From assembly GCA_030428785.1 (NCBI GenBank), contig JAUIEF010000016.1, forward strand, positions 1-52,419: DNA of 52,419 nt, read 5' to 3'. The notes beneath the pieces were generated by a model, which did no database searches, was not told the origin of the DNA, and saw only the letters and a list, made by a program, of their open reading frames with translations. The stretch's first letter is position 1. Every line of letters begins with the position of its first letter. The DNA comes from a bacterium. Its GTDB lineage: Bacteria; Planctomycetota; B15-G4. Below are positions 17,768-25,911 of the stretch, piece after piece. The position numbers and the translations under genes are program-made.

Positions 17768-20127
17768 CTGCCCGGCTCCTGGGCGCGCTGCTCGCCGCGG
17801 GTCTCCTCCAGCCCGGAGTCCGCTCACAGGAGACCGAGGGCGGACCCTCCGCCTACGAGCATGCGAAGGCGGCGCTGATCGAGGCGACGGGGCACCAAGG
17901 GGCGGGACGCATAACGGACGCCGAGTCCGTGCTGACGACCGCGATCGACGTGCTCGACGTCGATGACGACATGTCCGCGGCGCTGTTGATCCGACGGGCG
18001 GACTGTCGTCGCTACCTCGGCAACTACGCCGGCGCGCTGTCCGACCTCGACCGCGCCGAGGCGAAGGCAGCCGGATCCGAGCGCTACGCCGACACCTTTC
18101 GCTGCGAGATCGAGGGCATCCGCGGCGACGTCGCCATGTTCCAGGGACTCCTCGGGCTGGCGGCTCGCCACTACACGGCGTCGCTGGAGCTGTCGGACAC
18201 GCTCGATCGCTCGCAGAGGACGCCGTGGGAGTGGCTCATGGCACGCCGGCGAATCGCACGCCTCTGGCTGACCCGCGAGGACTACGAGACGCTCGACAGC
18301 AGGGTCCCTCTGTTCCTGGAGGACCCGGCGTACGAGAACCCGGCCTTCGCAGGCCCGCGGGCGGATCTCCTCAGGATCCTCGGATACGGGCTGTGCGAAC
18401 TCGAGGAACGCGACCCCGATCGACCGAAGCGAGCGCGGGACCTACTCGTCGAGTCCCTCCCGGGCACGTCGACCACGGACAGGGTCAGCATCCTCGGTCG
18501 GTTGGCGGAACTCGCGCTCAAGGCGGATCGGCCGGGAGAGGCCCGTGAGTGGCTCGCGGACGCGGCGCCGCTCGTCGCGCCCCCCGACCAGGGCGGCGTC
18601 GATGTCCTGGCCCTCGACAGACTCCGCTACGACTGGCTGCTCGCGTGTGTCGAGCGCCTCGACGGGGCGTCACCCGACGTCCTGCTCGAATGTGAACAGC
18701 GACTGACCCGCGACCTCGAGGCCTTCGGCGCATCATGGCTCGAGCAACCGCTTCGTGCAGGCGGCTACGGACCGTTGCGGTACGGACCCGTGCAGGGCGC
18801 CCTCTGCGAGCTGGTGGAATTCGTGGTGTCGCGCGCCGAATCCGACGAACAGCGCGTCGCCGCGGCGCTCGACGCCGTGAACCAGCTGACCTGCATCGGC
18901 ACGCTGGCCAGGTCGCTCGACGCCCACCCGTCCTCCCTCGACGAGGTCAGACGCTCGCTGATCGACGGGCGGCCCGACCACGGGATCCTCGTCTACTTGA
19001 CCGGGCCGTGGGCGTCACACCTGTTCGTGGTGGAAGAGACGGGCGCGCACCATGTCCGGTTGCCGCGAGAAGACGTCATTCGCCAGCAACGAGACCGGCT
19101 CGTGCGAGAGACCGCCATTGCGCGGGGCGTCCCACCGGCGCCGCTTCTGGACGACCTGGGCTCCCTGATGCTGCCGGCATCCGCATGGTCGATTGTGTCG
19201 CGGTGGCGGCGCGTGAGCGTGACCGGGCTCGACCTCCTCAAGGACGTCCCCTTCGAGTCGCTCCGCGTCGCCGGGTCCGTGCCATTTGGGGAGATGTTCG
19301 CGATCGACCGCCTTCCATCGCTGCCGGTCGGCGTGGCCCTCGCTCGCCGAGCAGCGCATATTCCCTCCGAGCTGCTCCCCGACCAGGAGTTGCCGACCGT
19401 CCTGTTCGTCGCTGCGACCATCCCTTCGGACGCAGCCAGGGCACTCTCTCCCGGCCTCGCGGACCTGCCGGTCTCGGAGGAGGACGTCGCAAGACTCCTC
19501 GATCCCTATCCTCGCGGATCGACCGTCGCCTTCCTCGGCGTTGACGCGACGTTCGGCAGACTCGCGACACCGCTGTCGACCAACGGCGTGTTCCAGTACC
19601 TCGGGCACGGTGTCGAAGACTTTTCGCTGGAGAGCCCGCGGCTGCTCGCGTTCGCTGACGAAGATCGTCTGGACGACGGACTTGTCGATTCGGCGAGAGC
19701 TGGCTCGTTCGGGTCACCACCCATCGTGATCCTCACCGCGTGCGGCTCAGGCTCCGGACCTGACCGCATCGGAGACGAGGGGGCCGGTGAGTTCACCGGG
19801 ACATTCCTCGCCGAGGGCGCCGAGTGCGTCGTCACCTGTGAGCGCGACCTGTCCCTGGCAGCGGCCCTCGAGTTGTCGAAGGCGATCCACCAGTCGTTCG
19901 CGGACGGTCGAAGTCCCGCGGAAGCGGCGCGCGACGCACGCGTGGTTCTCGCCCGCTCCGGACTCGTAGCCTTCGCCGCCGACCTCCGCGTGACGGGGCT
20001 CGGCCAGCGGGCTCCGTTCCACGCGAGGAAACCGGGACCCTCCGCGCTGTGGCTCATCCCGCTCACCCTCGCCCCCCTCCTGATGTGGAGCTGGGGGCGA
20101 AGGCGGAAGAGACGTCACCCGGTCTGA
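17764..20127 (+). CDS. Secreted TPR-CHAT protease with C-terminal membrane anchor (787 aa)
   Basis: The TTG at 17764 overlaps the preceding stop (TTGA), and it places a signal peptide, MTARLLGALLAAGLLQPGVR, at the N-terminus. Residues about 30-390 are helical repeats of TPR type, for example SAALLIRRADCRRYLGNYAG with ALSDLDRAEAKA. Residues about 400-750 form a CHAT (caspase-like) domain, with ILVYLTGPWASHLFVVEETG at its start, KDVPFESLRV, the catalytic histidine His615 in FQYLGHGVEDF and the cysteine Cys660 in PIVILTACGSGSG. Residues 762-777 are hydrophobic and followed by RRRKRR, consistent with a C-terminal anchor. Third codon positions are less GC-biased than in most of the window. Its 3' end overlaps the convergent FG-GAP gene by 13 bases. 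It could be the protease that processes the adjacent membrane regulator (inference). Confidence 0.88.
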   Translation: MTARLLGALLAAGLLQPGVRSQETEGGPSAYEHAKAALIEATGHQGAGRITDAESVLTTAIDVLDVDDDMSAALLIRRADCRRYLGNYAGALSDLDRAEAKAAGSERYADTFRCEIEGIRGDVAMFQGLLGLAARHYTASLELSDTLDRSQRTPWEWLMARRRIARLWLTREDYETLDSRVPLFLEDPAYENPAFAGPRADLLRILGYGLCELEERDPDRPKRARDLLVESLPGTSTTDRVSILGRLAELALKADRPGEAREWLADAAPLVAPPDQGGVDVLALDRLRYDWLLACVERLDGASPDVLLECEQRLTRDLEAFGASWLEQPLRAGGYGPLRYGPVQGALCELVEFVVSRAESDEQRVAAALDAVNQLTCIGTLARSLDAHPSSLDEVRRSLIDGRPDHGILVYLTGPWASHLFVVEETGAHHVRLPREDVIRQQRDRLVRETAIARGVPPAPLLDDLGSLMLPASAWSIVSRWRRVSVTGLDLLKDVPFESLRVAGSVPFGEMFAIDRLPSLPVGVALARRAAHIPSELLPDQELPTVLFVAATIPSDAARALSPGLADLPVSEEDVARLLDPYPRGSTVAFLGVDATFGRLATPLSTNGVFQYLGHGVEDFSLESPRLLAFADEDRLDDGLVDSARAGSFGSPPIVILTACGSGSGPDRIGDEGAGEFTGTFLAEGAECVVTCERDLSLAAALELSKAIHQSFADGRSPAEAARDARVVLARSGLVAFAADLRVTGLGQRAPFHARKPGPSALWLIPLTLAPLLMWSWGRRRKRRHPV

Positions 20128-21878
20128 CGCGGGTTCTCCTCCTCCGGAGGATCCTCGTTCGGCGGCTCCTGGGGCTCCGGCTCCGGGATCGTGCCGCCGA
20201 CCGAGACGCCACCATCAACATCCTCGGTGCCTCCTCCGACGTTGATCGTGTGGCTGATGCCCGCCACCGGCGTTCCGAGGAACTGGAGGTAGTCGAGGTT
20301 GTCCTCACCCGCGCAAACGGCAACAGTCGCCGGGCCACGCTGCAGGACAACGCCGTTGTCGACGATGACCTGACGCACCACCCACGTGTAGAGAGCGGAC
20401 GACACCGAGAACGTCGAGCCCGTTTCTTCAAGTTCCACATGGACGAGGCCGTCCTCCAGTTCGGAGACCGGGTCTTCCAAGTGGACGAACAGAGGCCTGG
20501 GGTTGGTCGCCTCTCCGTAGTCCTCGGTGTCCCAGAGCGTGAACTGCAGCTTGACCTCTTCGGTGGAGCCTGGTGTGAGGAGGGTCGATGGGATGGTCAC
20601 CGAAATGCGATGCGTCACGTCGCCGGGGGAGGAGACTTCGACCTCCAGGCTCGTCTCCACGACGACGGACTGCAGGTCCTGCTCGGCAGACGTGTCCAGG
20701 TCGTGGAACCACAGCTCGCTGTAGGGCTGCGCGCCCGGCGCCCAGCCCGTTCCCCAGCTCCCTTGCGACGGGGCGACGATCTCGGTGTTCCCGTCGTGGT
20801 CGAAGTCGGCCACGACGACACCGGCCTGGTTGTCCGCCGGATCGCGCGCCGGGTCGCCGAACGGGATCGTCGAGAAGGGCGCACTGAAGCGCTTGTCGGA
20901 CGGATTGGCCTTCTGCGAGTCCGTGTACGCCGGGATGTAGATCAGGTTGAGGCCCGAGTCGAGACCGAGCACGAGGTCCGAGTCGTGGTCGCCGTCGGAA
21001 TCCGTGGCATCGATCGCGACGGCGTGGCGCGGGCCGAGACTCCGAGCCGGCTCGAACCCGGCCTCGGTCCAGACCTGGATGTACTGCGGCCCGGTGGTGC
21101 CCTGCACGATGAGCGCGAGACCCTGCTCCGCAAGCGGGGCGCTCGAGTTGTTCGGATCGATCTCGTCGAGGACGGCCATGAGGTCCACCGTTCCCGTCCA
21201 GAGGAACTCGTCGACATACGCACCGAGGTGCGTGTCGCCCTCGACGCCGATCGACGTGATGCAGAAGATCTCGTCGTCGCCGTCACCGTCCCAGTCGACG
21301 GCGACGAGCTGCGAGTTGTCGCCGGTCGTCGCGTAGCTGCCGCTGGTGGTGAGGAATCCGCCGGAGCCGTCGTTGTACTTGACGAGGACGCCCTTGGAGT
21401 CGTTCCCGTCGAGGCCGGCGATGTCCAGGTCGCCGTCACCGTCGAAGTCGCCGACGGCCAGGGCGCGAACGTTGTCCCATTCGGACTCGTCGATGGTCGT
21501 CGTGGTCAACACACCGGTCGACTCGGACCACACGAGCTCGTACAGCCCGTCGACCGAGGACACGAAGAGGCGGTCCGGGCCGGAGGAGGTCGGCATGGCC
21601 ACGATGTCGTTCGCGACGCCGCCCGACCAGGTGATGTGGGTCCGGTAGACCTCCGGCGTCATGCAGAGCGTGGGGATGCCGTCGTCCATGACGACGACGT
21701 CGAGCCCGAGGTCGCCCGTGAACTCTCCGGCGATGATCTCACCGAACGTCGCGTCGCTGTAGTGGCCCGGCGAAGCGACCGGATTCCCGTTGAAGATCTT
21801 GCCCGCGGGTACGAGTGCTGCCATGGCGGTCAAGGCAGCGGCGCAGACGAGCGGCTTGGATGGTCGGAGGATGTTCAT
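20115..21878 (-). CDS. Secreted FG-GAP/VCBS repeat protein (587 aa)
   Basis: The protein starts MNILRPSKPLVCAAALTAMA, a signal peptide ending about residue 26. It contains calcium-loop-like FG-GAP motifs at about 144-152 (DFDGDGDLD), 195-203 (DWDGDGDDE), 293-301 (DSDGDHDSD) and 358-366 (DFDHDGNTE). Each is followed by a hydrophobic strand, as in integrin-like beta-propeller blades. Residues about 390-540 look like a beta-sandwich, and the last 30 residues are a Pro/Glu-rich tail (EPEPQEPPNEDPPEE). It should be extracellular or cell-surface and bind calcium. The ATG at 21878 has a poor ribosome binding site. The gene overlaps the 3' end of the CHAT gene tail to tail, and shares its less GC-extreme composition. 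Confidence 0.85.
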   Translation of the reverse strand: MNILRPSKPLVCAAALTAMAALVPAGKIFNGNPVASPGHYSDATFGEIIAGEFTGDLGLDVVVMDDGIPTLCMTPEVYRTHITWSGGVANDIVAMPTSSGPDRLFVSSVDGLYELVWSESTGVLTTTTIDESEWDNVRALAVGDFDGDGDLDIAGLDGNDSKGVLVKYNDGSGGFLTTSGSYATTGDNSQLVAVDWDGDGDDEIFCITSIGVEGDTHLGAYVDEFLWTGTVDLMAVLDEIDPNNSSAPLAEQGLALIVQGTTGPQYIQVWTEAGFEPARSLGPRHAVAIDATDSDGDHDSDLVLGLDSGLNLIYIPAYTDSQKANPSDKRFSAPFSTIPFGDPARDPADNQAGVVVADFDHDGNTEIVAPSQGSWGTGWAPGAQPYSELWFHDLDTSAEQDLQSVVVETSLEVEVSSPGDVTHRISVTIPSTLLTPGSTEEVKLQFTLWDTEDYGEATNPRPLFVHLEDPVSELEDGLVHVELEETGSTFSVSSALYTWVVRQVIVDNGVVLQRGPATVAVCAGEDNLDYLQFLGTPVAGISHTINVGGGTEDVDGGVSVGGTIPEPEPQEPPNEDPPEEENPRQTG

Positions 21879-22177
21879 GGGGGTTCACTGGGCTGGAAGG
21901 AGGGGGCTCCGGACCCGACGACACAGTCGAGCGGTGCCGCGTACGTGTGCGCTCCCCCCCGGCGGGTTGCAACGAGCGCGAGGTCCGTGATGGAGGAGGC
22001 TAGCGGCCGGCCGACAGACCGGCAACGCCGTTCTCTCCCGCGAACCGACGCGGGACGACTCCCTGGAGATCGCCGCAACTTCGGGAGTCCGCGATCACAC
22101 GAACCCTGGGTTTGCGCCCTCGGAACTGCGCCGCAGCAGACCCGCTGATCGGCTGCGCACGCCGATCCCGACGCCCC
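21879..22177. other. Intergenic region upstream of the FG-GAP gene
   Basis: This 299-base stretch contains a candidate minus-strand -10 box TAGCCT (22002-21997), about 119 bases upstream of the FG-GAP start. I see no reading frame with credible coding bias, no repeat and no RNA gene in it. Confidence 0.4.
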
Positions 22178-22687
22178 CTACGGCGTGAACTTCCCCACGC
22201 TCGGCATGCCCGGCGTGCGGCGCGCGCGCGACCCGTCCTCCTGCGACGCCTCGTCCGCGAGCTGCTCCGTGCGCTCGACGAGCTCGGCCTTCGTCGCCGT
22301 CTTCATGCCCTTCACCGGACCGCCGCCCAGCGTGTAGCGCCGGATGAGGATGAGTCCGAGGACGCTCGCGATGACGAGCACCGCGTCGAGCACGAAGAAA
22401 CCCGGCGGCACGGCGTGGCGATCGGCCGGCGCCGTCTCGGCGAGCTGCTTCTCGCGCTCGGCGAGCCGCAGGCGGAACGCGCGACCCTCTTCCGAGCGCC
22501 CCCACGCCTCGCCGCGCGCCTTGACCTGCGCCTGGAACACGCGCATGTCCTGCGCCTGCGTCTGCGCGTGGGCCACGCGCTCCCCCACCCGCCGCGTGTA
22601 GTCGACGTGCTGCGACCAGCCGACGGCACCGACGAACACGCCGATGACCACGACGGACCAGAGCAGGACGTTCAGGATGCGGAGCAT
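22178..22687 (-). CDS. Hypothetical two-helix membrane protein (169 aa)
   Basis: ATG 22687 has GGAAGG about 10 bases upstream. A first membrane segment spans residues 3-24 (RILNVLLWSVVVIGVFVGAV). A charged helical stretch rich in Gln, Arg and Glu (30-90) is likely a coiled coil. A second membrane segment spans about 95-116 (PPGFFVLDAVLVIASVLGLI). The C-terminal tail is charged and ends GMPSVGKFTP. Both ends are predicted on the same side of the membrane with the coiled coil on the other. I do not recognise the family and assign no function. It is divergent from the RecQ-like helicase. Confidence 0.65.
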   Translation of the reverse strand: MLRILNVLLWSVVVIGVFVGAVGWSQHVDYTRRVGERVAHAQTQAQDMRVFQAQVKARGEAWGRSEEGRAFRLRLAEREKQLAETAPADRHAVPPGFFVLDAVLVIASVLGLILIRRYTLGGGPVKGMKTATKAELVERTEQLADEASQEDGSRARRTPGMPSVGKFTP

Positions 22688-22820
22688 GGGGTCTCACCTT
22701 CCGGCGAGGAGCCCCATCGGCAGTCCGCGCGCCCGGGGTGGAGACGAAACTCCATGCCTCGGGAACCGCCCGGAACGGCCCGGACACGGTGTTCCGGCGC
22801 GGTTTCCCCGGTGACGAGGG

Positions 22821-22826
22821 TAGACT
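22821..22826 (+). promoter_or_regulatory. candidate -10 element of the helicase gene
   Basis: GGGTAGACT matches the TANNNT -10 form and is nearly identical to GGGTAGACT at 52072-52080. It lies only 12-17 bases before the ATG at 22838, implying a very short or absent leader if used with that start. Confidence 0.35.
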
Positions 22827-22837
22827 CGCCGCCGCCC

Positions 22838-24379
22838 ATGGCCGCCCCCCCGGACGCCCCCGCACCCCGGCCCGCGGGCCCGGGCCCCACGGACCCGGCC
22901 GAGGTCCTCCGGCGGCGCTTCGGCCACGACGCGCTCTTCCCGGTCCAGCAGCGCGTCGTGGACCGGGTCCTGGCCGGCGGCGACGCCCTCGTCGTCCTGC
23001 CCACCGGCTCGGGAAAGAGCCTCTGCTACCAGCTCCCGGCCCTCGTGCTCGCGGCGCGGGCCGGCGGCAGGTCGGGCGCGGGCGACCCGTCCGACGCCGG
23101 CGGCGGCTCGCGCGCCCCCGCCCCCACCGGCCGCGGCACGACCCTCGTCTTCAGTCCGCTCATCGCGCTCATGGAGGACCAGGTCGCGGCGCTGCGCAAG
23201 AAGGGCGTCGCCGCGCAGTACATCAACAGCACGCTCGACCGCGCCGAGCGCGAGCGGCGGTACGCGCGCGTCGCCGAGGGCGCGTACGACCTCGTCTACG
23301 CGACGCCCGAGCGCATGGACAAGCCGGAGTTCACGGCCGCGCTCGACGCGGTGCCCGGCGGCGTGCACCTGCTGGCCGTCGACGAGGCGCACTGCATCAC
23401 GAAGTGGGGCCACGACTTCCGTCCGGCGTACCAGCGCGTCGGCGAGTTCCGGCGACGCGTCGGCAGCCCGCCCACCGTCGCGCTCACCGCCACCGCCACG
23501 CCCGAGGTGCGCGCCGACATCCGCCGCACGCTCGGACTCGACGACGAGGCCATGCCGCTCTTCGCCACCGGCATCGACCGCCCGGAGCTCGTGCTCGAGG
23601 TGCGCGAGTGCTGGGACGACGACGAGAAGCTCGCGCAGATCCGCGACGTCGCCGAGGCGTACCCCGGCACGGGCATCGTCTACTTCTCGCTCATCAAGCA
23701 CCTCGACCACTTCGCGTCGCGGCTCAGCGAGCTCGACCTGCCGATCGAGGTCGGCATCTACCACGGCAAGCTCACGCCCAAGGAGAAGAAACGCGTCTAC
23801 GACCGCTTCATCGACGCGACGCCCGACCGCCGGCTCGTGCTGCTCGCGACGAACGCCTTCGGCATGGGCGTCGACAAGCCGGACATCCGGTTCATCGTGC
23901 ACGCCCAGCTCCCGGGGTCCGTCGAGGCGTACTACCAGGAGGTGGGCCGCGCCGGACGCGACGGGAAGGCGAGCCTCTGCGCGCTCCTCTACTGCCAGGA
24001 CGACCTCGCCATCCAGCAGCAGTTCGTCGAGTGGCTCAACCCGACGCGCGAGTTCCTCGAGAAGGCGGCGCACGAGCTGCGGCGCTGGCCGCACGGCGAG
24101 TTCACCGCGGACGACCTGCGGCCGCTCGTCGTGGCGCGCGACAGCGGCGACCGGCGCGCCGAGGCGGCGCTCACGCAGTTCACGAGCCTGGGCGTCGTCG
24201 AGCCGTCGGCGACGCCCGACCACTACCGCTTCGTGCGCGACCTCGAGCCGGGCGAGCTCTCCGACGACGACATCGCGGCGAAGCGCGAGCGCGACCTCCA
24301 CCGCCTGCTCGACATGGTCAAGCTCGTGAAGTCCGACGACCTGCGCGGCGACATCCAGGCGTACTTCGGGCTCGACTGA
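22838..24379 (+). CDS. recQ: RecQ-family ATP-dependent DNA helicase, short form (513 aa)
   Basis: This is a 3'-5' superfamily 2 helicase for DNA repair and recombination. The N-terminal RecA-like domain has FPVQQRVVDRVLAGGDALV, Walker A LPTGSGKSLCYQLPAL, FSPLIALMEDQV and the DEAH box in LAVDEAHCITKWGHDFRPAY, with ALTATATPEV as motif III. The second domain has VYFSLIKHLDHFASRL, YHGKLTPKEKK, LLATNAFGMGVDKPDIRFIVHAQLPGS and motif VI YYQEVGRAGRDG. After about residue 400 the RQC zinc-binding cysteine cluster is not visible and no HRDC domain is present; only a reduced helical region remains. The length is well below that of full-size RecQ (about 600). ATG 22838 is chosen; an in-frame GTG at 22811 is an alternative. 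Confidence 0.88.
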   Translation: MAAPPDAPAPRPAGPGPTDPAEVLRRRFGHDALFPVQQRVVDRVLAGGDALVVLPTGSGKSLCYQLPALVLAARAGGRSGAGDPSDAGGGSRAPAPTGRGTTLVFSPLIALMEDQVAALRKKGVAAQYINSTLDRAERERRYARVAEGAYDLVYATPERMDKPEFTAALDAVPGGVHLLAVDEAHCITKWGHDFRPAYQRVGEFRRRVGSPPTVALTATATPEVRADIRRTLGLDDEAMPLFATGIDRPELVLEVRECWDDDEKLAQIRDVAEAYPGTGIVYFSLIKHLDHFASRLSELDLPIEVGIYHGKLTPKEKKRVYDRFIDATPDRRLVLLATNAFGMGVDKPDIRFIVHAQLPGSVEAYYQEVGRAGRDGKASLCALLYCQDDLAIQQQFVEWLNPTREFLEKAAHELRRWPHGEFTADDLRPLVVARDSGDRRAEAALTQFTSLGVVEPSATPDHYRFVRDLEPGELSDDDIAAKRERDLHRLLDMVKLVKSDDLRGDIQAYFGLD

Positions 24380-24416
24380 CGCGGCGCGCGCGCGGCGGCC
24401 CGCCCCGGACGCACGA

Positions 24417-24449
24417 GCGCCCCGACGGTCGCGGGGACCGCCGGGGCGC
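24417..24449. terminator. Strong hairpin between convergent recQ and DUF1579 genes
   Basis: GCGCCCCGACGGT pairs with ACCGCCGGGGCGC (12 of 13 positions) around a 7-base loop, 37 bases after the recQ stop and 46 bases before the end of the convergent gene. It has no T-tract. Its position suits a bidirectional terminator. Confidence 0.5.
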
Positions 24450-24494
24450 CGGTGTCGTCGCGCCGGGGGGACGCCCCGGCCGCGCGCGATGGGA

Positions 24495-25079
24495 TCACGC
24501 CTTCGTGTAGGTGATCTCCATGACCTTCCACTCGCTGCCGTCGGCGTTCACGTCGAACATGGTGAAGACCATGCTGCCGTCGTCCTGCGGCACGATGACC
24601 GAGCGGCTCGGCCGACCGCCGGGCGTGCGCGCGTCCTTCATGGTGCCGCCCATCTCGAGCGTGCCGTCGTCGGCCATCTGGCCCGTGCTCAGCGACGGCC
24701 AGGTGCTCATGTTGTCGAACCAGATCGACCAGTACTCGTTCGCGAGGTTGTCGTAGCCGTGGATGAGGCGGCCCTCGAAGGGCATGCCCATGAAGTCGGC
24801 CTGGAACTCCTCGACCATGTAGCGGCCGCCCATGATCGTCTCGATGGTCGACGTGCCCTCCATGGTCATCGTCTCGGGGTTGCCGGGCTCCCAGTACTTC
24901 ATGGAGGTCTTCCAGGTGCCGACGTGCTCGTCGAAGGCCGCGTGGGCCTCGCCGGGCGTGCCGAGCTCCATCATCGCGGCCATCATCTCGTCGGAGGTCA
25001 TCTCCTGGTGGTCGCCGGCGGGCGCGGCGCAGGCGGTCGCGAGCAGGGCGACGCCGAGCAGGACGTGCAGGGACTTCAT
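24495..25079 (-). CDS. DUF1579-like lipoprotein (194 aa)
   Basis: ATG 25079 has AGGAGA about 6 bases upstream. The N-terminus MKSLHVLLGVALLATACAAP is a lipoprotein signal with lipobox LATAC (Cys17). The mature part contains a Met-rich helix (MTSDEMMAAMMELG) and then the DUF1579 pattern: HVGTWKTSMKYWEPGNPETM, GGRYMVEEFQADFMGMPFEG, HGYDNLANEYWSIWFDNMST. The fold is a beta-barrel-like domain of unknown function. It is likely attached to a membrane outside the cytoplasm. It is followed by the hairpin at 24417-24449 and convergent to recQ. Confidence 0.83.
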   Translation of the reverse strand: MKSLHVLLGVALLATACAAPAGDHQEMTSDEMMAAMMELGTPGEAHAAFDEHVGTWKTSMKYWEPGNPETMTMEGTSTIETIMGGRYMVEEFQADFMGMPFEGRLIHGYDNLANEYWSIWFDNMSTWPSLSTGQMADDGTLEMGGTMKDARTPGGRPSRSVIVPQDDGSMVFTMFDVNADGSEWKVMEITYTKA

Positions 25080-25248
25080 CGTGGTTCTCCTGTGTGCGAG
25101 GGGCCGCCGGGTCGATGCCTCGACGGGGCCGGCGGGCCGCACATGGTAGCGAGAGGAGCGCTCGCGGCGCGAGGCGGGACGCGCGGACGCGGAGGGCGCG
25201 GGACCCTCACCCCGCGTGAGGGTCGGCGACTGCCGGCCGCCCGGGCGG

Positions 25249-25707
25249 TCAGCCCGCCGGCGCGGCGATGCGCGCGCGCACGACGTCCGCGAGGGTCGCC
25301 GACTCGTCCGTCCCGATCCGCAGCTGCCGGCCGTCGCGCAGGTGGAGGCGCACGCAGTCCCGGCCCTCGATGTTCCAGATCCAGCCGCGGCCCGGGATCC
25401 AGTGGATGCCCCAGCCGTCGAGCACGCTGCTGCGCGCGGGTTCGACGTCGGCCACGTCGGCGAAGTCGATGCGCTTCCGGAAGACGGGCAGCGGCCCGAA
25501 GGTCACGAGCAGGTGGTCGCCCTTGTCGCGCACGCGGAGCGAGTGGAAGCAGAGCGCCAGGAACTCGAAGACCACGGCCATCACGACGAACAGCGGCCAG
25601 AGCGAGGTCTCGAGCAGGCCGAGCGCCGCGATCGGCAGGACGAGGAAGTGCAGGAGGTAGGCGAGGCGACCGCGCTGGACGTGGTCGTAGGCGGCGGAGC
25701 GGGACAT
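25249..25707 (-). CDS. Membrane protein with PH-like domain (152 aa)
   Basis: ATG 25707 follows GGGAGGAG by about 5 bases. Two adjacent membrane segments cover residues 15-55 (LAYLLHFLVLPIAALGLLET and LWPLFVVMAVVFEFLAL). The rest is a beta-rich domain: RVRDKGDHLLVTFGPLPVFR, IDFADVADVEP, then GWGIHWIPGRGWIWNIEGRD and LRDGRQLRIGTDE. That order matches bacterial pleckstrin-homology-like domains found after a short membrane hairpin, though the family has no known activity. It lies between the DUF1579 lipoprotein and the peroxiredoxins, on the same strand as both. No promoter is evident. Confidence 0.7.
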   Translation of the reverse strand: MSRSAAYDHVQRGRLAYLLHFLVLPIAALGLLETSLWPLFVVMAVVFEFLALCFHSLRVRDKGDHLLVTFGPLPVFRKRIDFADVADVEPARSSVLDGWGIHWIPGRGWIWNIEGRDCVRLHLRDGRQLRIGTDESATLADVVRARIAAPAG

Positions 25708-25911
25708 GGTGCTCCTCCCGGGGGATCGGCGTGCCGGCGACGTCGCGCTGCCCGGCGTCGTCACCGCGCTTGTTGCGATCGCGCGCGTCGGCGTTTCGCG
25801 GTCGCGCGTCGGGGCGTCGCGCGACGCGAGGGCCCCCGCTCGAGCGCACGGCACGTGAGCGCGACCCGGACCGACGTCGCCGCCGGCCCGGGTCACGCGG
25901 GGTCCGGTCCG

